A stretch of DNA of 64,000 bases from Nonomuraea sp. SBT364 (GTDB lineage: Bacteria > Actinomycetota > Actinomycetes > Streptosporangiales > Streptosporangiaceae). Shown here piece by piece: positions 8,474 through 17,028 of the stretch. Numbering within the stretch: position 1 is the stretch's first letter; the number at the start of each line of letters is the position of its first letter. The notes beneath the pieces are model-generated. The model was not told the origin of the DNA. It did no database searches and saw nothing but the letters and a program-made list of their open reading frames with translations. The stretch lies in NCBI RefSeq assembly GCF_001083785.1, contig NZ_LAVL01000003.1, forward strand, positions 62,001-126,000, in the 5' to 3' direction. The translations under genes were made by a program, and so were the position numbers.

Positions 8474-8500
8474 CCCCGAGCCGCCCTGACCCCCGAGTTG

Positions 8501-8528
8501 CCCGGAGCCCCGGGCCCCGGGCTCCGGG
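8501..8528 (+). terminator. GC-rich hairpin, probable terminator
   Basis: Perfect 10-bp inverted repeat (CCCGGAGCCC at 8501-8510 with GGGCTCCGGG at 8519-8528), 8-nt loop, 28 bp after the stop of the large helical-repeat gene. No T-run follows, which is usual in this group. Confidence 0.55.
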
Positions 8529-8545
8529 AATGACTCAGGGGGTGG

Positions 8546-8562
8546 CGTGGTTATACACCACG
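8546..8562. other. Short AT-bearing hairpin in a 245-bp intergenic stretch
   Basis: CGTGGT-TATAC-ACCACG at 8546-8562. The stretch 8474-8718 between convergent genes holds this hairpin and the two terminator-like hairpins at 8501 and 8681; I see no gene in it. Function unknown. Confidence 0.3.
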
Positions 8563-8680
8563 TAGCCGGTGTGTCCAGTGTCCCCGGGCCTCACCTATTG
8601 CCTTCGCGGACTACCGTTCGGCTGGAGCCGCGTTGTGCCTTTCGCCGAGAGGCGACCTGCACACCGGTGCACACGTCGGG

Positions 8681-8710
8681 ACGCCCGCCTTCCCCAGGGA
8701 AGGCGGGCGT
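8681..8710 (-). terminator. Strong intrinsic terminator, usable from both sides
   Basis: Perfect 14-bp inverted repeat (8681-8694 with 8697-8710), 2-nt loop, with TTTC after the plus-strand arm. It lies 8 bp beyond the stop codon of the minus-strand gene ending at 8719 and downstream of the convergent 5951-8473 gene. Confidence 0.8.
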
Positions 8711-8718
8711 TTCGGCGT

Positions 8719-9903
8719 TCAGGTGGAGTTGACGTACTTGCGGGGCCGCAGGGCGTGCGCGCGCAGGGCGGCGAGGGCGGCGAACTGGCCGGTGCGGGTC
8801 AGCCGGATGGCCAGGTCGTCGCCGAAGGCGAGGTCGAGGGCCGTGAGCTGGCCGACGAGGGCGGTGATCGGGGCGGACACGTCGTCCAGGCCCGTCGCCG
8901 GGTGCCAGCCCTCGCCGCCGACGACCTCGGCGACCCGTTCGCGGAGCTGGGCGGGTGACATCAGGACGCCGTCGGCGAGCAGCATCAGCGCCGCCTCCCG
9001 CGCCGACACCTCGAACTCGTGCTCGCCCCGGGCCAGCAGCAGCCGGGTGACCGCATCCCACATGTCGTCGGGTGAGGCGAGCAGGGCGCGGCCTCGGTCG
9101 GTGATGGCCAGGCGGGAGCCGTCGCGGCTGAGCGCGCCGAGGTCACGTTCGGCGAGCTCGCGCAGGCGCAGCGCCTCCGGGGAGGGGGCCAGGCGCAGCG
9201 GCAGGTTGGTCTCGGAGGCGGCCAGCGACAGCACCTTGTGCAGGGCGGGCAGCGGCTGCGGGGTCACGGGCGCGTACAGGCGGACCTCGAAGGGCTGGGC
9301 GAGCTCGCGCCGGGCGGGGCCGCGGCCGAGGACCCAGCGGTTGAGTCGTTCGCCGTGGACGCGGTGGAGCCAGCTGTCGCCGCCGAGGTCGGTGCGCGGC
9401 TCGGTGAGCCAGCGGCGGGTCAGGGCGACGCGGTCGACGGTCTCGCCGGCGACGATGGCGAGTTCGAGCGCGGCCGAGCAGGCGACGTGGGCGCCGAGCT
9501 CCTCCGGCCCCATGATCATGCTCCAGCGCAGCTCGGGCACGTCGGGCGGGAGCACGCCGGTGGCCTCCAGCGCCTCCTGGTAGGCGGCGGTGCCGGCTTC
9601 CTCACCGTCGCGGGAGTAGGCGCGCAGGATCTGCGCGGTGGTCGGCGAGACGCACAGCGCGGCGTAGCGTTCGAGGCCGCCGAGCTCCAGCAGCTTGCCG
9701 AGCGAACCGGCCAGCCGCTCGTGGTCGCCGCCCACCTTGAGTGGAAGCGTGTACCAGAGGAATTCGCACACGTCGAGCTGGGTCACCGTCTCCAGCGGCT
9801 CGCCGCCGGTCAGCCATTCGACAGCGGTCCTGGCGTCGTCGGCGAGGTCCGGCTGGGACCGCTCCAACTCGGCGAGAAGCGCGGTGACGTCTGGTGCACT
9901 CAT
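8719..9903 (-). CDS. Unknown soluble protein
   Basis: 394 residues, acidic and Leu-rich, no signal peptide or membrane helix. I do not recognise a family or catalytic motif. A segment near SRDGSRLAITDRGRALLASP resembles a winged-helix-like turn but is not enough for a call. ATG at 9903 with GAGG a few bases upstream on the minus strand. It is separated from pmt (also minus) by a 113-bp spacer without an obvious terminator and ends at the strong hairpin at 8681-8710. Confidence 0.75.
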   Translation of the reverse strand: MSAPDVTALLAELERSQPDLADDARTAVEWLTGGEPLETVTQLDVCEFLWYTLPLKVGGDHERLAGSLGKLLELGGLERYAALCVSPTTAQILRAYSRDGEEAGTAAYQEALEATGVLPPDVPELRWSMIMGPEELGAHVACSAALELAIVAGETVDRVALTRRWLTEPRTDLGGDSWLHRVHGERLNRWVLGRGPARRELAQPFEVRLYAPVTPQPLPALHKVLSLAASETNLPLRLAPSPEALRLRELAERDLGALSRDGSRLAITDRGRALLASPDDMWDAVTRLLLARGEHEFEVSAREAALMLLADGVLMSPAQLRERVAEVVGGEGWHPATGLDDVSAPITALVGQLTALDLAFGDDLAIRLTRTGQFAALAALRAHALRPRKYVNST

Positions 9904-10016
9904 GCCTCGAAGTTTGCCGTATGGACCCCAGGCCTGACGATGACCGAATCCGGTGCGTATTGGGTCTTGCACAGCGACTACCCTACGAAATCACTATGTA
10001 ATGGACTGTGACCAGG

Positions 10017-11651
10017 TTAGATCCATCGGCTGTCGAAGAGCATCCTGGCCTTCCACTCGGCGTAGGGAATGACTTCGGCTGACAGTACAGGATGAAGCCA
10101 CCAGAAGTTGATCACAGCCAGCAGGGCGAAGGCTCCGACGACGGCGGCGCCGGTGGTGCGCCGCACCGGCAGGCGGCCGTCGGCGGTGCGGACCATGGGC
10201 CCGATCAGCCATCCGGCACAGAGGGTGATCGCCAGCACCATGAACGGCACCATCGGGATCGCGTAGAAAAGGAACATTGTTCGGTTTTCCGCGAAAGCGA
10301 AGTAGAACCAGGGCAGCCAGCCCATCGCGTAGGCGAGCAGCACGGCCCCGGCCCGCCAGTCGCGGGTGGCGACGTACCAGGCGATGAGCGCCACGAGCGC
10401 GGCCAGCGCGCCGAACCAGATCACCGGCGTGCCCACCCCGAGCACCGCCTCGGAGCAGTCGGCGGCCCCGCACACCTGCTGCTTGCCCTCGTAGTGGAAG
10501 GCGACGGGCCGCAGCAGCAGCGGCCACGACCAGGGCTCCGACATGTAGGGATGGGAGGTGGCCAGGTCGTTGTGGAAGCTGAAGACCTGCCACTGATATT
10601 CCACCCAGGAGCGGGCCGAGTCGATCACGAAGAAGAACGGGTTGCCCGACGAGGTGGCCTGGTCCCACTTGCGCCCGTAGCCGGTGGCGGTGACGAACCA
10701 GCCGGTCCAGGTCGCCATGTACGTGACGAACGGCACGACCGCGAAGCCGATGAGCCCGTTGGGCACGTCCTTGTTGAACGCCCCCTGGTAGGGGTGGCGC
10801 AGGCCGACCGCCCGGCGCGCCCCGAAGTCCCACAGCAGCGACATGACGGCGAAGGCCACCGCGAACGCCAGCCCCGACCACTTGACCGCCATGGCCGCCC
10901 CGAGGCACACCCCTGCGGCGATCCGCCACGGCCGCAGGCCGAGCCACGGCCCCTGCGGCGACAGCGGCGAGCTCTCGTACCAGTCGACGAGCTTCTCCCT
11001 GGCCCTGTCGCGGTCGACGACGAGGCAGGCGAACGCGGCGAGCACCCAGAACATGAGGAAGATGTCGAGCAGTGCCGTGCGTGAGAGCACGAAGTGCAGT
11101 CCGTCGAGCGCCAGCAGCAGGCCCGCGAAGCAGCCCAGCAGCGTCGATCGGGTCATCCGCCGGGCCACCCGGGCCAGGATCAGGATCGACAGCGTGCCGA
11201 TGACGGCGGCGGCGAAGCGCCAGCCGAACGGCGTCAGCCCGAACAGCCACTCACCCGCGCCGATCATCCACTTGCCCAGCGGCGGATGGACCACGTAGGA
11301 GGCGCACGGCCCGAGGTCGTCGGTGCACTTCTGCCAGATGTCGGTGTTGCCGGCCAGGATCGCCTTGTCGGCGTCCTTGATCGTGACGCGCTCGACCAGC
11401 CAGGTGATCAGCGAATAGCCGTCCTTGGCGTAATAGGTCTCGTCGAAGACGATCGCGTTCGGGTGCCCGAGCCCCATGAAGCGCAGTACGCCGCCGAAGA
11501 CGGTGACGAGCAGCGGCCCGATCCAGCCCCACAGCACGCGGCCCCGCATCGGGGGGACCATCCGCGAGCGCACGGAGGAGACAGGGGGACTGCTCTCGCC
11601 AGGCTTCGGCTCGCCGCCAGAGGTCTGGTACGGGAAATCGGTCACCGCCAT
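10017..11651 (-). CDS. pmt: Protein O-mannosyltransferase, GT39 (copy 1)
   Basis: 544 residues, about 10-12 membrane helices. The GT39 hallmark acidic pair is in FDETYYAKD (about 69-77), followed by HPPLGKWMI. Pmt transfers mannose from polyprenyl-phosphate-mannose to Ser/Thr of proteins being exported by Sec. The N-terminal 30 residues are cytosolic. The divergent neighbour is rsmI and a paralogue lies inverted at 12580-14175. A 155-bp block (10993-11147) is identical to that paralogue although flanking protein sequence has clearly diverged. Confidence 0.93.
   Translation of the reverse strand: MAVTDFPYQTSGGEPKPGESSPPVSSVRSRMVPPMRGRVLWGWIGPLLVTVFGGVLRFMGLGHPNAIVFDETYYAKDGYSLITWLVERVTIKDADKAILAGNTDIWQKCTDDLGPCASYVVHPPLGKWMIGAGEWLFGLTPFGWRFAAAVIGTLSILILARVARRMTRSTLLGCFAGLLLALDGLHFVLSRTALLDIFLMFWVLAAFACLVVDRDRAREKLVDWYESSPLSPQGPWLGLRPWRIAAGVCLGAAMAVKWSGLAFAVAFAVMSLLWDFGARRAVGLRHPYQGAFNKDVPNGLIGFAVVPFVTYMATWTGWFVTATGYGRKWDQATSSGNPFFFVIDSARSWVEYQWQVFSFHNDLATSHPYMSEPWSWPLLLRPVAFHYEGKQQVCGAADCSEAVLGVGTPVIWFGALAALVALIAWYVATRDWRAGAVLLAYAMGWLPWFYFAFAENRTMFLFYAIPMVPFMVLAITLCAGWLIGPMVRTADGRLPVRRTTGAAVVGAFALLAVINFWWLHPVLSAEVIPYAEWKARMLFDSRWI
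10993..11147. repeat. 155-bp inverted repeat, arm 1 (inside pmt copy 1)
   Basis: The reverse complement of 10993-11147 matches 13045-13199 with no mismatch by eye, and similarity continues with few changes on both sides (arm 2 roughly 12998-13220). It encodes the same membrane segment in both pmt genes. The absence of even synonymous change suggests recent gene conversion. Confidence 0.85.
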
Positions 11652-11729
11652 TCGGCCATCGTACGGTGCGGAAGCCGGTGCTTACCCAAGAAACACGGGG
11701 CAATCCGGATGCCCTGCCACAATGGTCGG

Positions 11730-12578
11730 GTGACACGACAGGGCAGGTTGGTGCTGGCAGGAGCCCCGATAGGCCAGGCGGGCGACGTCTCGCCGCGGCT
11801 GCGTGAGGTGCTGGAGAGCGCCGACGTGGTGGCCGCCGAGGACACCCGGCGGTTGCGCAGGCTCGCGGGCGAGCTGGGCGCGGAGATCGGCGGCCGGGTC
11901 GTGTCCTACTACGACGCCAACGAGGCGGGCCGCGCCCAGGAGCTCGTCGAGACGCTCAAGGACGGCCGCACCGTGGTGGTCATCACCGACGCGGGCATGC
12001 CGGGCGTCTCCGACCCCGGCTACCGGCTGACCCGGCTGGCGATCGACGCCGGCGTCACGGTGACCGCGCTGCCGGGGCCGAGCGCCGTCACGACCGCGCT
12101 GGCCGTCTCCGGGCTGCCCAGCGACCGGTTCTGCTTCGAGGGCTTCCCGCCGCGCAAGACCGGCGACCGGGCGCGCCGCCTGGCGTCGCTGGCGCGGGAG
12201 GAGCGCACGATGGTGTTCTTCGAGGCGCCGCACCGGCTGGACGTCTCGCTGGCGGCGATGGCCGAGGCGTTCGGCGCCGACCGCCAGGCGGCGGTCTGCC
12301 GTGAGCTGACGAAGACCTATGAGGAGGTACGGCGCGGCGGCCTGGGCGAGCTGGCGGCCTGGGCGGCCGACGGCGTGAAGGGCGAGATCACGGTCGTGGT
12401 CGCCGGGTTCACGCCCGACGAGGGGCCGCCGGACATCGCCGCGCTCGTGGCCGAGGTGGACCGCCGGGTGGCCGCCGGCGAACCCGCCAAGACCGCCGTC
12501 GCGGACGTGGCCAAGGGCGCCGGCGTACCCAAACGCGAGCTTTATGACGCGGTTCACAGAAGATCCGCGACGCCATAG
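11730..12578 (+). CDS. rsmI: 16S rRNA (cytidine(1402)-2'-O)-methyltransferase
   Basis: 282 residues, tetrapyrrole-methylase fold. Diagnostic segments: LVLAGAPIGQAGDVSPR at the N terminus, AAEDTRRLRRL, VITDAGMPGVSDPGYRL, ALPGPSAVTTALAVSGLPSD and RELTKTYEEVRRG. The enzyme methylates the ribose of C1402 in the ribosomal decoding centre using SAM. In place of the usual TPIGN loop it has APIGQ. GTG start at 11730. Divergent from pmt copy 1 and followed by pmt copy 2 on the same strand, 1 bp apart or overlapping depending on that start. Confidence 0.95.
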   Translation: MTRQGRLVLAGAPIGQAGDVSPRLREVLESADVVAAEDTRRLRRLAGELGAEIGGRVVSYYDANEAGRAQELVETLKDGRTVVVITDAGMPGVSDPGYRLTRLAIDAGVTVTALPGPSAVTTALAVSGLPSDRFCFEGFPPRKTGDRARRLASLAREERTMVFFEAPHRLDVSLAAMAEAFGADRQAAVCRELTKTYEEVRRGGLGELAAWAADGVKGEITVVVAGFTPDEGPPDIAALVAEVDRRVAAGEPAKTAVADVAKGAGVPKRELYDAVHRRSATP

Positions 12579-12579
12579 T

Positions 12580-14175
12580 GTGCGCATCGTGAAGAACTGG
12601 GGGGTTTCGCGGCGGCGACTGGTTCCGCCGATGCAGGAAGGCATGCCGTGGAGCTGGCTGGGGCCGGTGCTCGTGGCCGTCTTCGGGGGGATCCTCCGCT
12701 TCATCCGGCTCGGCGACCCGCACGCGGTCGTCTTCGACGAGACGTACTACATCAAGGACGCCTACGCGCTGCTCAAGTACGGCGCGGAGCGCACGATGCT
12801 CGGCACCGCCGAGAACCCCATCGCCGACAAACGGCTGATCACTGGCAACCTGGACATCTTCCAGTCGTGCGCCGACGCCCACGACTGCGCCCTCTACGTG
12901 GCGCACCCGCCGCTGGGCAAGTGGATGATCGCGGTGGGCGAGTGGCTGTTCGGCATGACGCCGTTCGGCTGGCGGTTCATGGCCGCGGTAGCGGGGACGC
13001 TGTCGATCCTGATCCTGGCCCGGGTGGCGCGGCGGATGACCCGCTCGACGCTGCTGGGCTGCTTCGCGGGCCTGCTGCTGGCGCTCGACGGACTGCACTT
13101 CGTGCTCTCACGCACGGCACTGCTCGACATCTTCCTCATGTTCTGGGTGCTCGCCGCGTTCGCCTGCCTCGTCGTCGACCGCGACAGGGCCAGGGAGAAA
13201 CTCGTCGACTGGTACGAGAGCGGTCCCGTGTCGGGGCTCGGGCCGAGGCTGGGGGCGCGGCCGTGGCGGATCGCCGCCGGGGTGTGCCTGGGCGCGGCCT
13301 GCGCGGTGAAGTGGTCCGGCGTCTTCTTCCTGATCGCCTTCGCCGTCATGTCCCTCATGTGGGACATGGGGGCCCGCCGCGTCGTCGGATCGCGGGAGCC
13401 GTACCGGGCGAGCCTCACCCTGGACGCGCCCGCCTGGCTGGCCGCTCTCGCCGCCGTGCCCGCGGTCACGTACGTGCTGTCGTGGACGACCTGGTTCGTC
13501 ACCGACAACGGGTGGGGGCGCAACTGGGAGCAGGCCACCTCGTCGGGGCCGCTCTTCTTCGTCATCGACTCGGCCCGGTCGTGGCTGAAGTATCAGTTGC
13601 AGGTGCTCGGCTTCCATACCGACCTGACCCTGTACCACCCCTACATGTCCGAGCCGTGGACGTGGCCCGTGCTGTTCAGGCCGGTGTCGTTCCACTATCC
13701 GACCGGCATCCCGCCGTCGGCGTGCGGCTCCGACGTCTGCTCGCAGGCCGTGCTCGGCGTCGGCACCCCCGCCCTCTGGTACGGCTCGGCGCTGGCGCTG
13801 CTCGGCCTCATCGCCTGGTACGTCGCAAGCCGCGACTGGCGGGCCGGGGCGGTGCTGCTGACCTACGCGGCAGGCTGGCTGCCCTGGTTCTACTACGCGC
13901 TGGCGCAGAACCGGACGATGTACCTGTTCTACATGATCCCCCTGGTGCCGTTCATGGTGCTGGCGGTCACCCTCGTCGCCGGGCTCGCGCTCGGCAAGGC
14001 GGACGCCGCCCCGGCACGGCGCGCCGCCGGGGCCGCGGCCGTCGGGGCGTTCGCGCTCATCGTGCTGATCAACTTCGGCTGGCTCCATCCGGTGCTGTCG
14101 GCCGAGACCATCACGCAGGCGGAGTGGTGGTCCCGGATGCTCGCCGAATCCTGGGTGAAGCAGGCGCCCAAGTGA
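12580..14175 (+). CDS. pmt: Protein O-mannosyltransferase, GT39 (copy 2)
   Basis: 531 residues from GTG 12580. The in-frame ATG at 12544 would overlap rsmI by 35 bp, and GTG 12589 is a further option. It has the same architecture as copy 1: FDETYYIKD acidic motif, HPPLGKWMI, about 10-12 helices, and C-terminal LHPVLSAE. Outside the shared block the two proteins are only moderately similar, so this is an old duplication with a homogenised centre. Linked to rsmI and probably co-transcribed. The 3' end overlaps the convergent GT-C gene by 65 bp. Confidence 0.9.
   Translation: MRIVKNWGVSRRRLVPPMQEGMPWSWLGPVLVAVFGGILRFIRLGDPHAVVFDETYYIKDAYALLKYGAERTMLGTAENPIADKRLITGNLDIFQSCADAHDCALYVAHPPLGKWMIAVGEWLFGMTPFGWRFMAAVAGTLSILILARVARRMTRSTLLGCFAGLLLALDGLHFVLSRTALLDIFLMFWVLAAFACLVVDRDRAREKLVDWYESGPVSGLGPRLGARPWRIAAGVCLGAACAVKWSGVFFLIAFAVMSLMWDMGARRVVGSREPYRASLTLDAPAWLAALAAVPAVTYVLSWTTWFVTDNGWGRNWEQATSSGPLFFVIDSARSWLKYQLQVLGFHTDLTLYHPYMSEPWTWPVLFRPVSFHYPTGIPPSACGSDVCSQAVLGVGTPALWYGSALALLGLIAWYVASRDWRAGAVLLTYAAGWLPWFYYALAQNRTMYLFYMIPLVPFMVLAVTLVAGLALGKADAAPARRAAGAAAVGAFALIVLINFGWLHPVLSAETITQAEWWSRMLAESWVKQAPK
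13045..13199. repeat. 155-bp inverted repeat, arm 2 (inside pmt copy 2)
   Basis: Inverted copy of 10993-11147. The arms are about 1.9 kb apart with rsmI between them, so recombination between them could invert the rsmI segment. Confidence 0.85.
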
Positions 14176-15655
14176 CGCCCCGCCGCAGCGTGATCGCCGC
14201 CGCGATGCACGCCAGCGGCACGGCCGGGAGCACGTAGCGGTAGTCGAACTCGGCCGTCGCCGCGGGCGCCAGCAGCAGCCCGAACGCGCCCAGCCACGGC
14301 AGGATCACCGCGCCGCCCAGCTTGCGCCAGCGCACCACGATCCCGTAGAGGCCGATCAGCATGATCCCGCCGAGCATGATGCCGCGCAGGTAGAACACCT
14401 TCTGGTAGCCGCTCATGATTTCGGCCCAGGGCGAGACGATCTTGGTCTCGGGCGGCCCCTGCTCGTACGCGAACGCGTCGGTGTGGGTCCAGCCCTGGTA
14501 GGACGGCCAGCTGGGCAGCCGCTTGGGATTGCCGGTGCTGTCGAGCTCGTAGTAGGGCTTGAACTCGTACATGTTGAACGTCGCGACATCGGGGAAGACC
14601 GGCCGGCCCCAGTGGAAGGAGCGCAGGAAGTCGCGCGCCACCACGCCCAGGTAGTCGCCGGGCTGCGACATGATCGCTCGCATGGCGAACGCGCTGGCCG
14701 CGTCGTTGGTGATGTCGGTGAACTTCTTGCCGGTGCCCCAGCGGTGCAGCACCTCGCCGGTGCCCTCGCCGTCGCCGCTGCCCTGGCCCCACAGGTACCA
14801 CTGCGCGTAGTCCTTGCGCTCGTGCACCGGGTCGTTGATGCACAGCAGGACGAGCTCGACCTCCTTGTAGGGGTCGATGTTCATCTTGTCGCAGTCGGCG
14901 AAGATCGCGGTGCGCATGTAGAGGATGAGCCCGTCGCTGTTGGTCATCGCGAACTTGCCGAAGCTGGCCGCGAACCAGCCCATGTAGGCGGCGACCGGCA
15001 CCGCGCAGGCCGTCACCACGGCCGCGACGGGCTTCCAGCCGGTGCGCTTGACCAGCAGGTAGAGCACCACGAGCGCGAGGATCGGCAGCCCGATCGAGCG
15101 GGTCAGCCAGGTCAGCGCCAGCAGCAGCCCGACGACCGCGCCGATCTTCCACGACATCTGCCGGTTCCACAGCACGAGCGTGATCACGCCCACCACGAGC
15201 AGCGTGAACATGGTGTCGGACATGATCAGCTGCTCGAGCTGGATCTGGTAGGCGTCGAACAGCACCGGCGCCGCCGCCAGCGTCGCCCCCCACTTGGGCA
15301 GCCTGAACTTGCGCCGCAGCAGCGCGTAGATCAGCGCCGCCGTGGCCAGGCCCATCAGGTGCTGGGTCAGCGTGACCAGGGTGAAGCTGTGGAACGGCTT
15401 GAGCAGCAGCATCCAGAACCCGTAACCGTCGGGCCTGATCGGGTGCGGCCGGGGGTGCAGCGCCACCGACACGTACTCGTAGGAGTCGTTGAACCACATC
15501 GCCGGGCCGTAGCCGAGCATGGTGATCAGCCGCAGCACCGCACCCGCGGCGAACGCTGCGGCGAACACCCGATGACGGCGCAGAAAAGCCCGCGCACGAG
15601 CCGTCCGGCCTGGGGCGGAGTGGTCCACAGGGGTAATCTCCGCGACGCTCACCAT
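14111..15655 (-). CDS. GT-C membrane glycosyltransferase (ArnT/GT39/RgtA-like)
   Basis: 514 residues with about ten membrane helices. An Asp pair-like acidic loop after helix 1 (MWFNDSYEYVSVALHP, about 52-67) is where GT-C enzymes bind the lipid-phosphate-sugar donor. A large extracytoplasmic loop lies in the C-terminal half. It probably transfers a sugar from a polyprenyl-phosphate carrier outside the membrane; acceptor unknown. ATG at 15655. Divergent from the GT2 polyprenyl-phosphate-sugar synthase at 15755, which could supply its donor. It overlaps the 3' end of pmt copy 2 by 65 bp. Confidence 0.82.
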   Translation of the reverse strand: MVSVAEITPVDHSAPGRTARARAFLRRHRVFAAAFAAGAVLRLITMLGYGPAMWFNDSYEYVSVALHPRPHPIRPDGYGFWMLLLKPFHSFTLVTLTQHLMGLATAALIYALLRRKFRLPKWGATLAAAPVLFDAYQIQLEQLIMSDTMFTLLVVGVITLVLWNRQMSWKIGAVVGLLLALTWLTRSIGLPILALVVLYLLVKRTGWKPVAAVVTACAVPVAAYMGWFAASFGKFAMTNSDGLILYMRTAIFADCDKMNIDPYKEVELVLLCINDPVHERKDYAQWYLWGQGSGDGEGTGEVLHRWGTGKKFTDITNDAASAFAMRAIMSQPGDYLGVVARDFLRSFHWGRPVFPDVATFNMYEFKPYYELDSTGNPKRLPSWPSYQGWTHTDAFAYEQGPPETKIVSPWAEIMSGYQKVFYLRGIMLGGIMLIGLYGIVVRWRKLGGAVILPWLGAFGLLLAPAATAEFDYRYVLPAVPLACIAAAITLRRGVTWAPASPRIRRASGTTTPPA

Positions 15656-15754
15656 GCTGTAAAGAATGCCAGTCGTTTCGGTGACTTGCCCCGACCATCG
15701 ACGGGCACACGGCATGATGGTGTGCTGGAAGAGCATTGACTGAAGGGTTGAGAC

Positions 15755-16984
15755 GTGGAACTGACGGTGGTCATGCCCTGCCTCAACGAGGCGGAGACCG
15801 TGGAAGTCTGTGTGCGCAAGGCACTGGCGTGCATGGAGGAGCACGGCATCGAGGGCGAGGTCCTGATCGCCGACAACGGCAGCACGGACGGCTCGCAGCA
15901 GCTCGCCCGTGACGCCGGTGCGCGTGTCGTCCACGTGGATGAGAAGGGCTACGGCAACGCCCTGATGGGTGGCATCCGCGCCGCGCGCGGCCGCTACGTG
16001 ATCATGGGTGATGCCGACGACTCCTACGACTTCACCTCGTTGCTCCCGTTCGTCGAGCAGTTGCGCGACGGCGCCGATCTCGTGATGGGCAACCGGTTCA
16101 AGGGCGGCATCTCGCCCGGAGCCATGCCGCCGCTGCACCGCTACCTGGGCAACCCGGTGCTGTCGTTCGTCGGCCGGCTGTTCTTCCCGTCGGCGATCGG
16201 CGACTTCCACTGCGGGCTGCGCGGCTTCCGCCGCGACTCCATCCTCAAGCTGCAGTTGCAGACCGGGGGCATGGAGTTCGCCAGCGAGATGGTGGTGCGC
16301 TCGACGCTGTCCGGGCTCGACGTGCGCGAGGTGCCCACGACGCTGGCGCCCGACGGCCGCTCCCGCCCGCCGCACCTGCGCTCCTGGCGCGACGGCTGGC
16401 GCCACCTGCGCTTCCTGCTGCTCTACAGCCCCAAGTGGCTGTTCTTCTACCCGGGCATCCTTCTCATGGTGCTGGGGCTGGTCGCGGGCACGGCGCTGAC
16501 GTTCGGGCCGGTGGAGATCGGCGAGCTGGCCTTCGACGTCGACACGCTGGTCGGCGCGTCGGCCGCGGTGGTGATCGGCTTCCAGGCGGCGCTGTTCGCG
16601 CTGTTCACCAAGGTCTACGCGGCCGAGGAGGGCTTCCTGCCGGAGTCGTCACGGGTGCGCAGGCTCATCGACATCGTCAGCCTGGAGAAGGGCCTGATCG
16701 TCGGCGGGCTGCTGGCCCTGGCCGGTCTGGTCGGCCTGGTGGCGTCGCTGGTCCACTGGCAGGTGCGCGACTTCGGCGAGCTCGACCCGCGCGAGTCGCT
16801 GCGCCTGGTCGTGCCGTCGGCGACCGCGCTGATCATGAGCTTCCAGACGATCTTCGCGTCGCTGTTCATCAGCATCCTCGGCATCCGCCGCACCCGCGAG
16901 TCGTCGATCGACGTCGCCGCCAAGGTCGCCGAGGAGGCCGCCGAGGCCGTGACCCGTGAGGAAACTTCAGCAACCTCGCGATAG
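15755..16984 (+). CDS. GT2 glycosyltransferase, polyprenyl-phosphate-sugar synthase-like, with membrane tail
   Basis: 409 residues. The GT-A domain occupies about 1-225: [22 protein letters not shown], the metal-binding GDADDSYDF, and GNRFKGGI. Four hydrophobic segments follow at about 230-250, 265-290, 312-335 and 350-372. This layout matches dolichyl/polyprenyl-phosphate sugar synthases that make the donor for GT-C enzymes, here two Pmt proteins and the divergent GT-C gene. GTG start at 15755. It could equally donate glucose or another hexose. Confidence 0.88.
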   Translation: MELTVVMPCLNEAETVEVCVRKALACMEEHGIEGEVLIADNGSTDGSQQLARDAGARVVHVDEKGYGNALMGGIRAARGRYVIMGDADDSYDFTSLLPFVEQLRDGADLVMGNRFKGGISPGAMPPLHRYLGNPVLSFVGRLFFPSAIGDFHCGLRGFRRDSILKLQLQTGGMEFASEMVVRSTLSGLDVREVPTTLAPDGRSRPPHLRSWRDGWRHLRFLLLYSPKWLFFYPGILLMVLGLVAGTALTFGPVEIGELAFDVDTLVGASAAVVIGFQAALFALFTKVYAAEEGFLPESSRVRRLIDIVSLEKGLIVGGLLALAGLVGLVASLVHWQVRDFGELDPRESLRLVVPSATALIMSFQTIFASLFISILGIRRTRESSIDVAAKVAEEAAEAVTREETSATSR

Positions 16985-17028
16985 CGATTCGTTCGAGGCG
17001 CGCGGCGTCGGCCCGTAGGCTTGGACCC

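Noticed and set aside
8560..8700. Possible tRNA or small RNA in the intergenic stretch
   Set aside because: No cloverleaf with a proper anticodon arm can be formed; only hairpins, the largest being a terminator.
15690..15735. GCACAC...GTGTGC inverted repeat between the divergent GT genes as an operator
   Set aside because: Arms are only 6 bp with a long spacer and no local regulator gene; too weak to list as a site.
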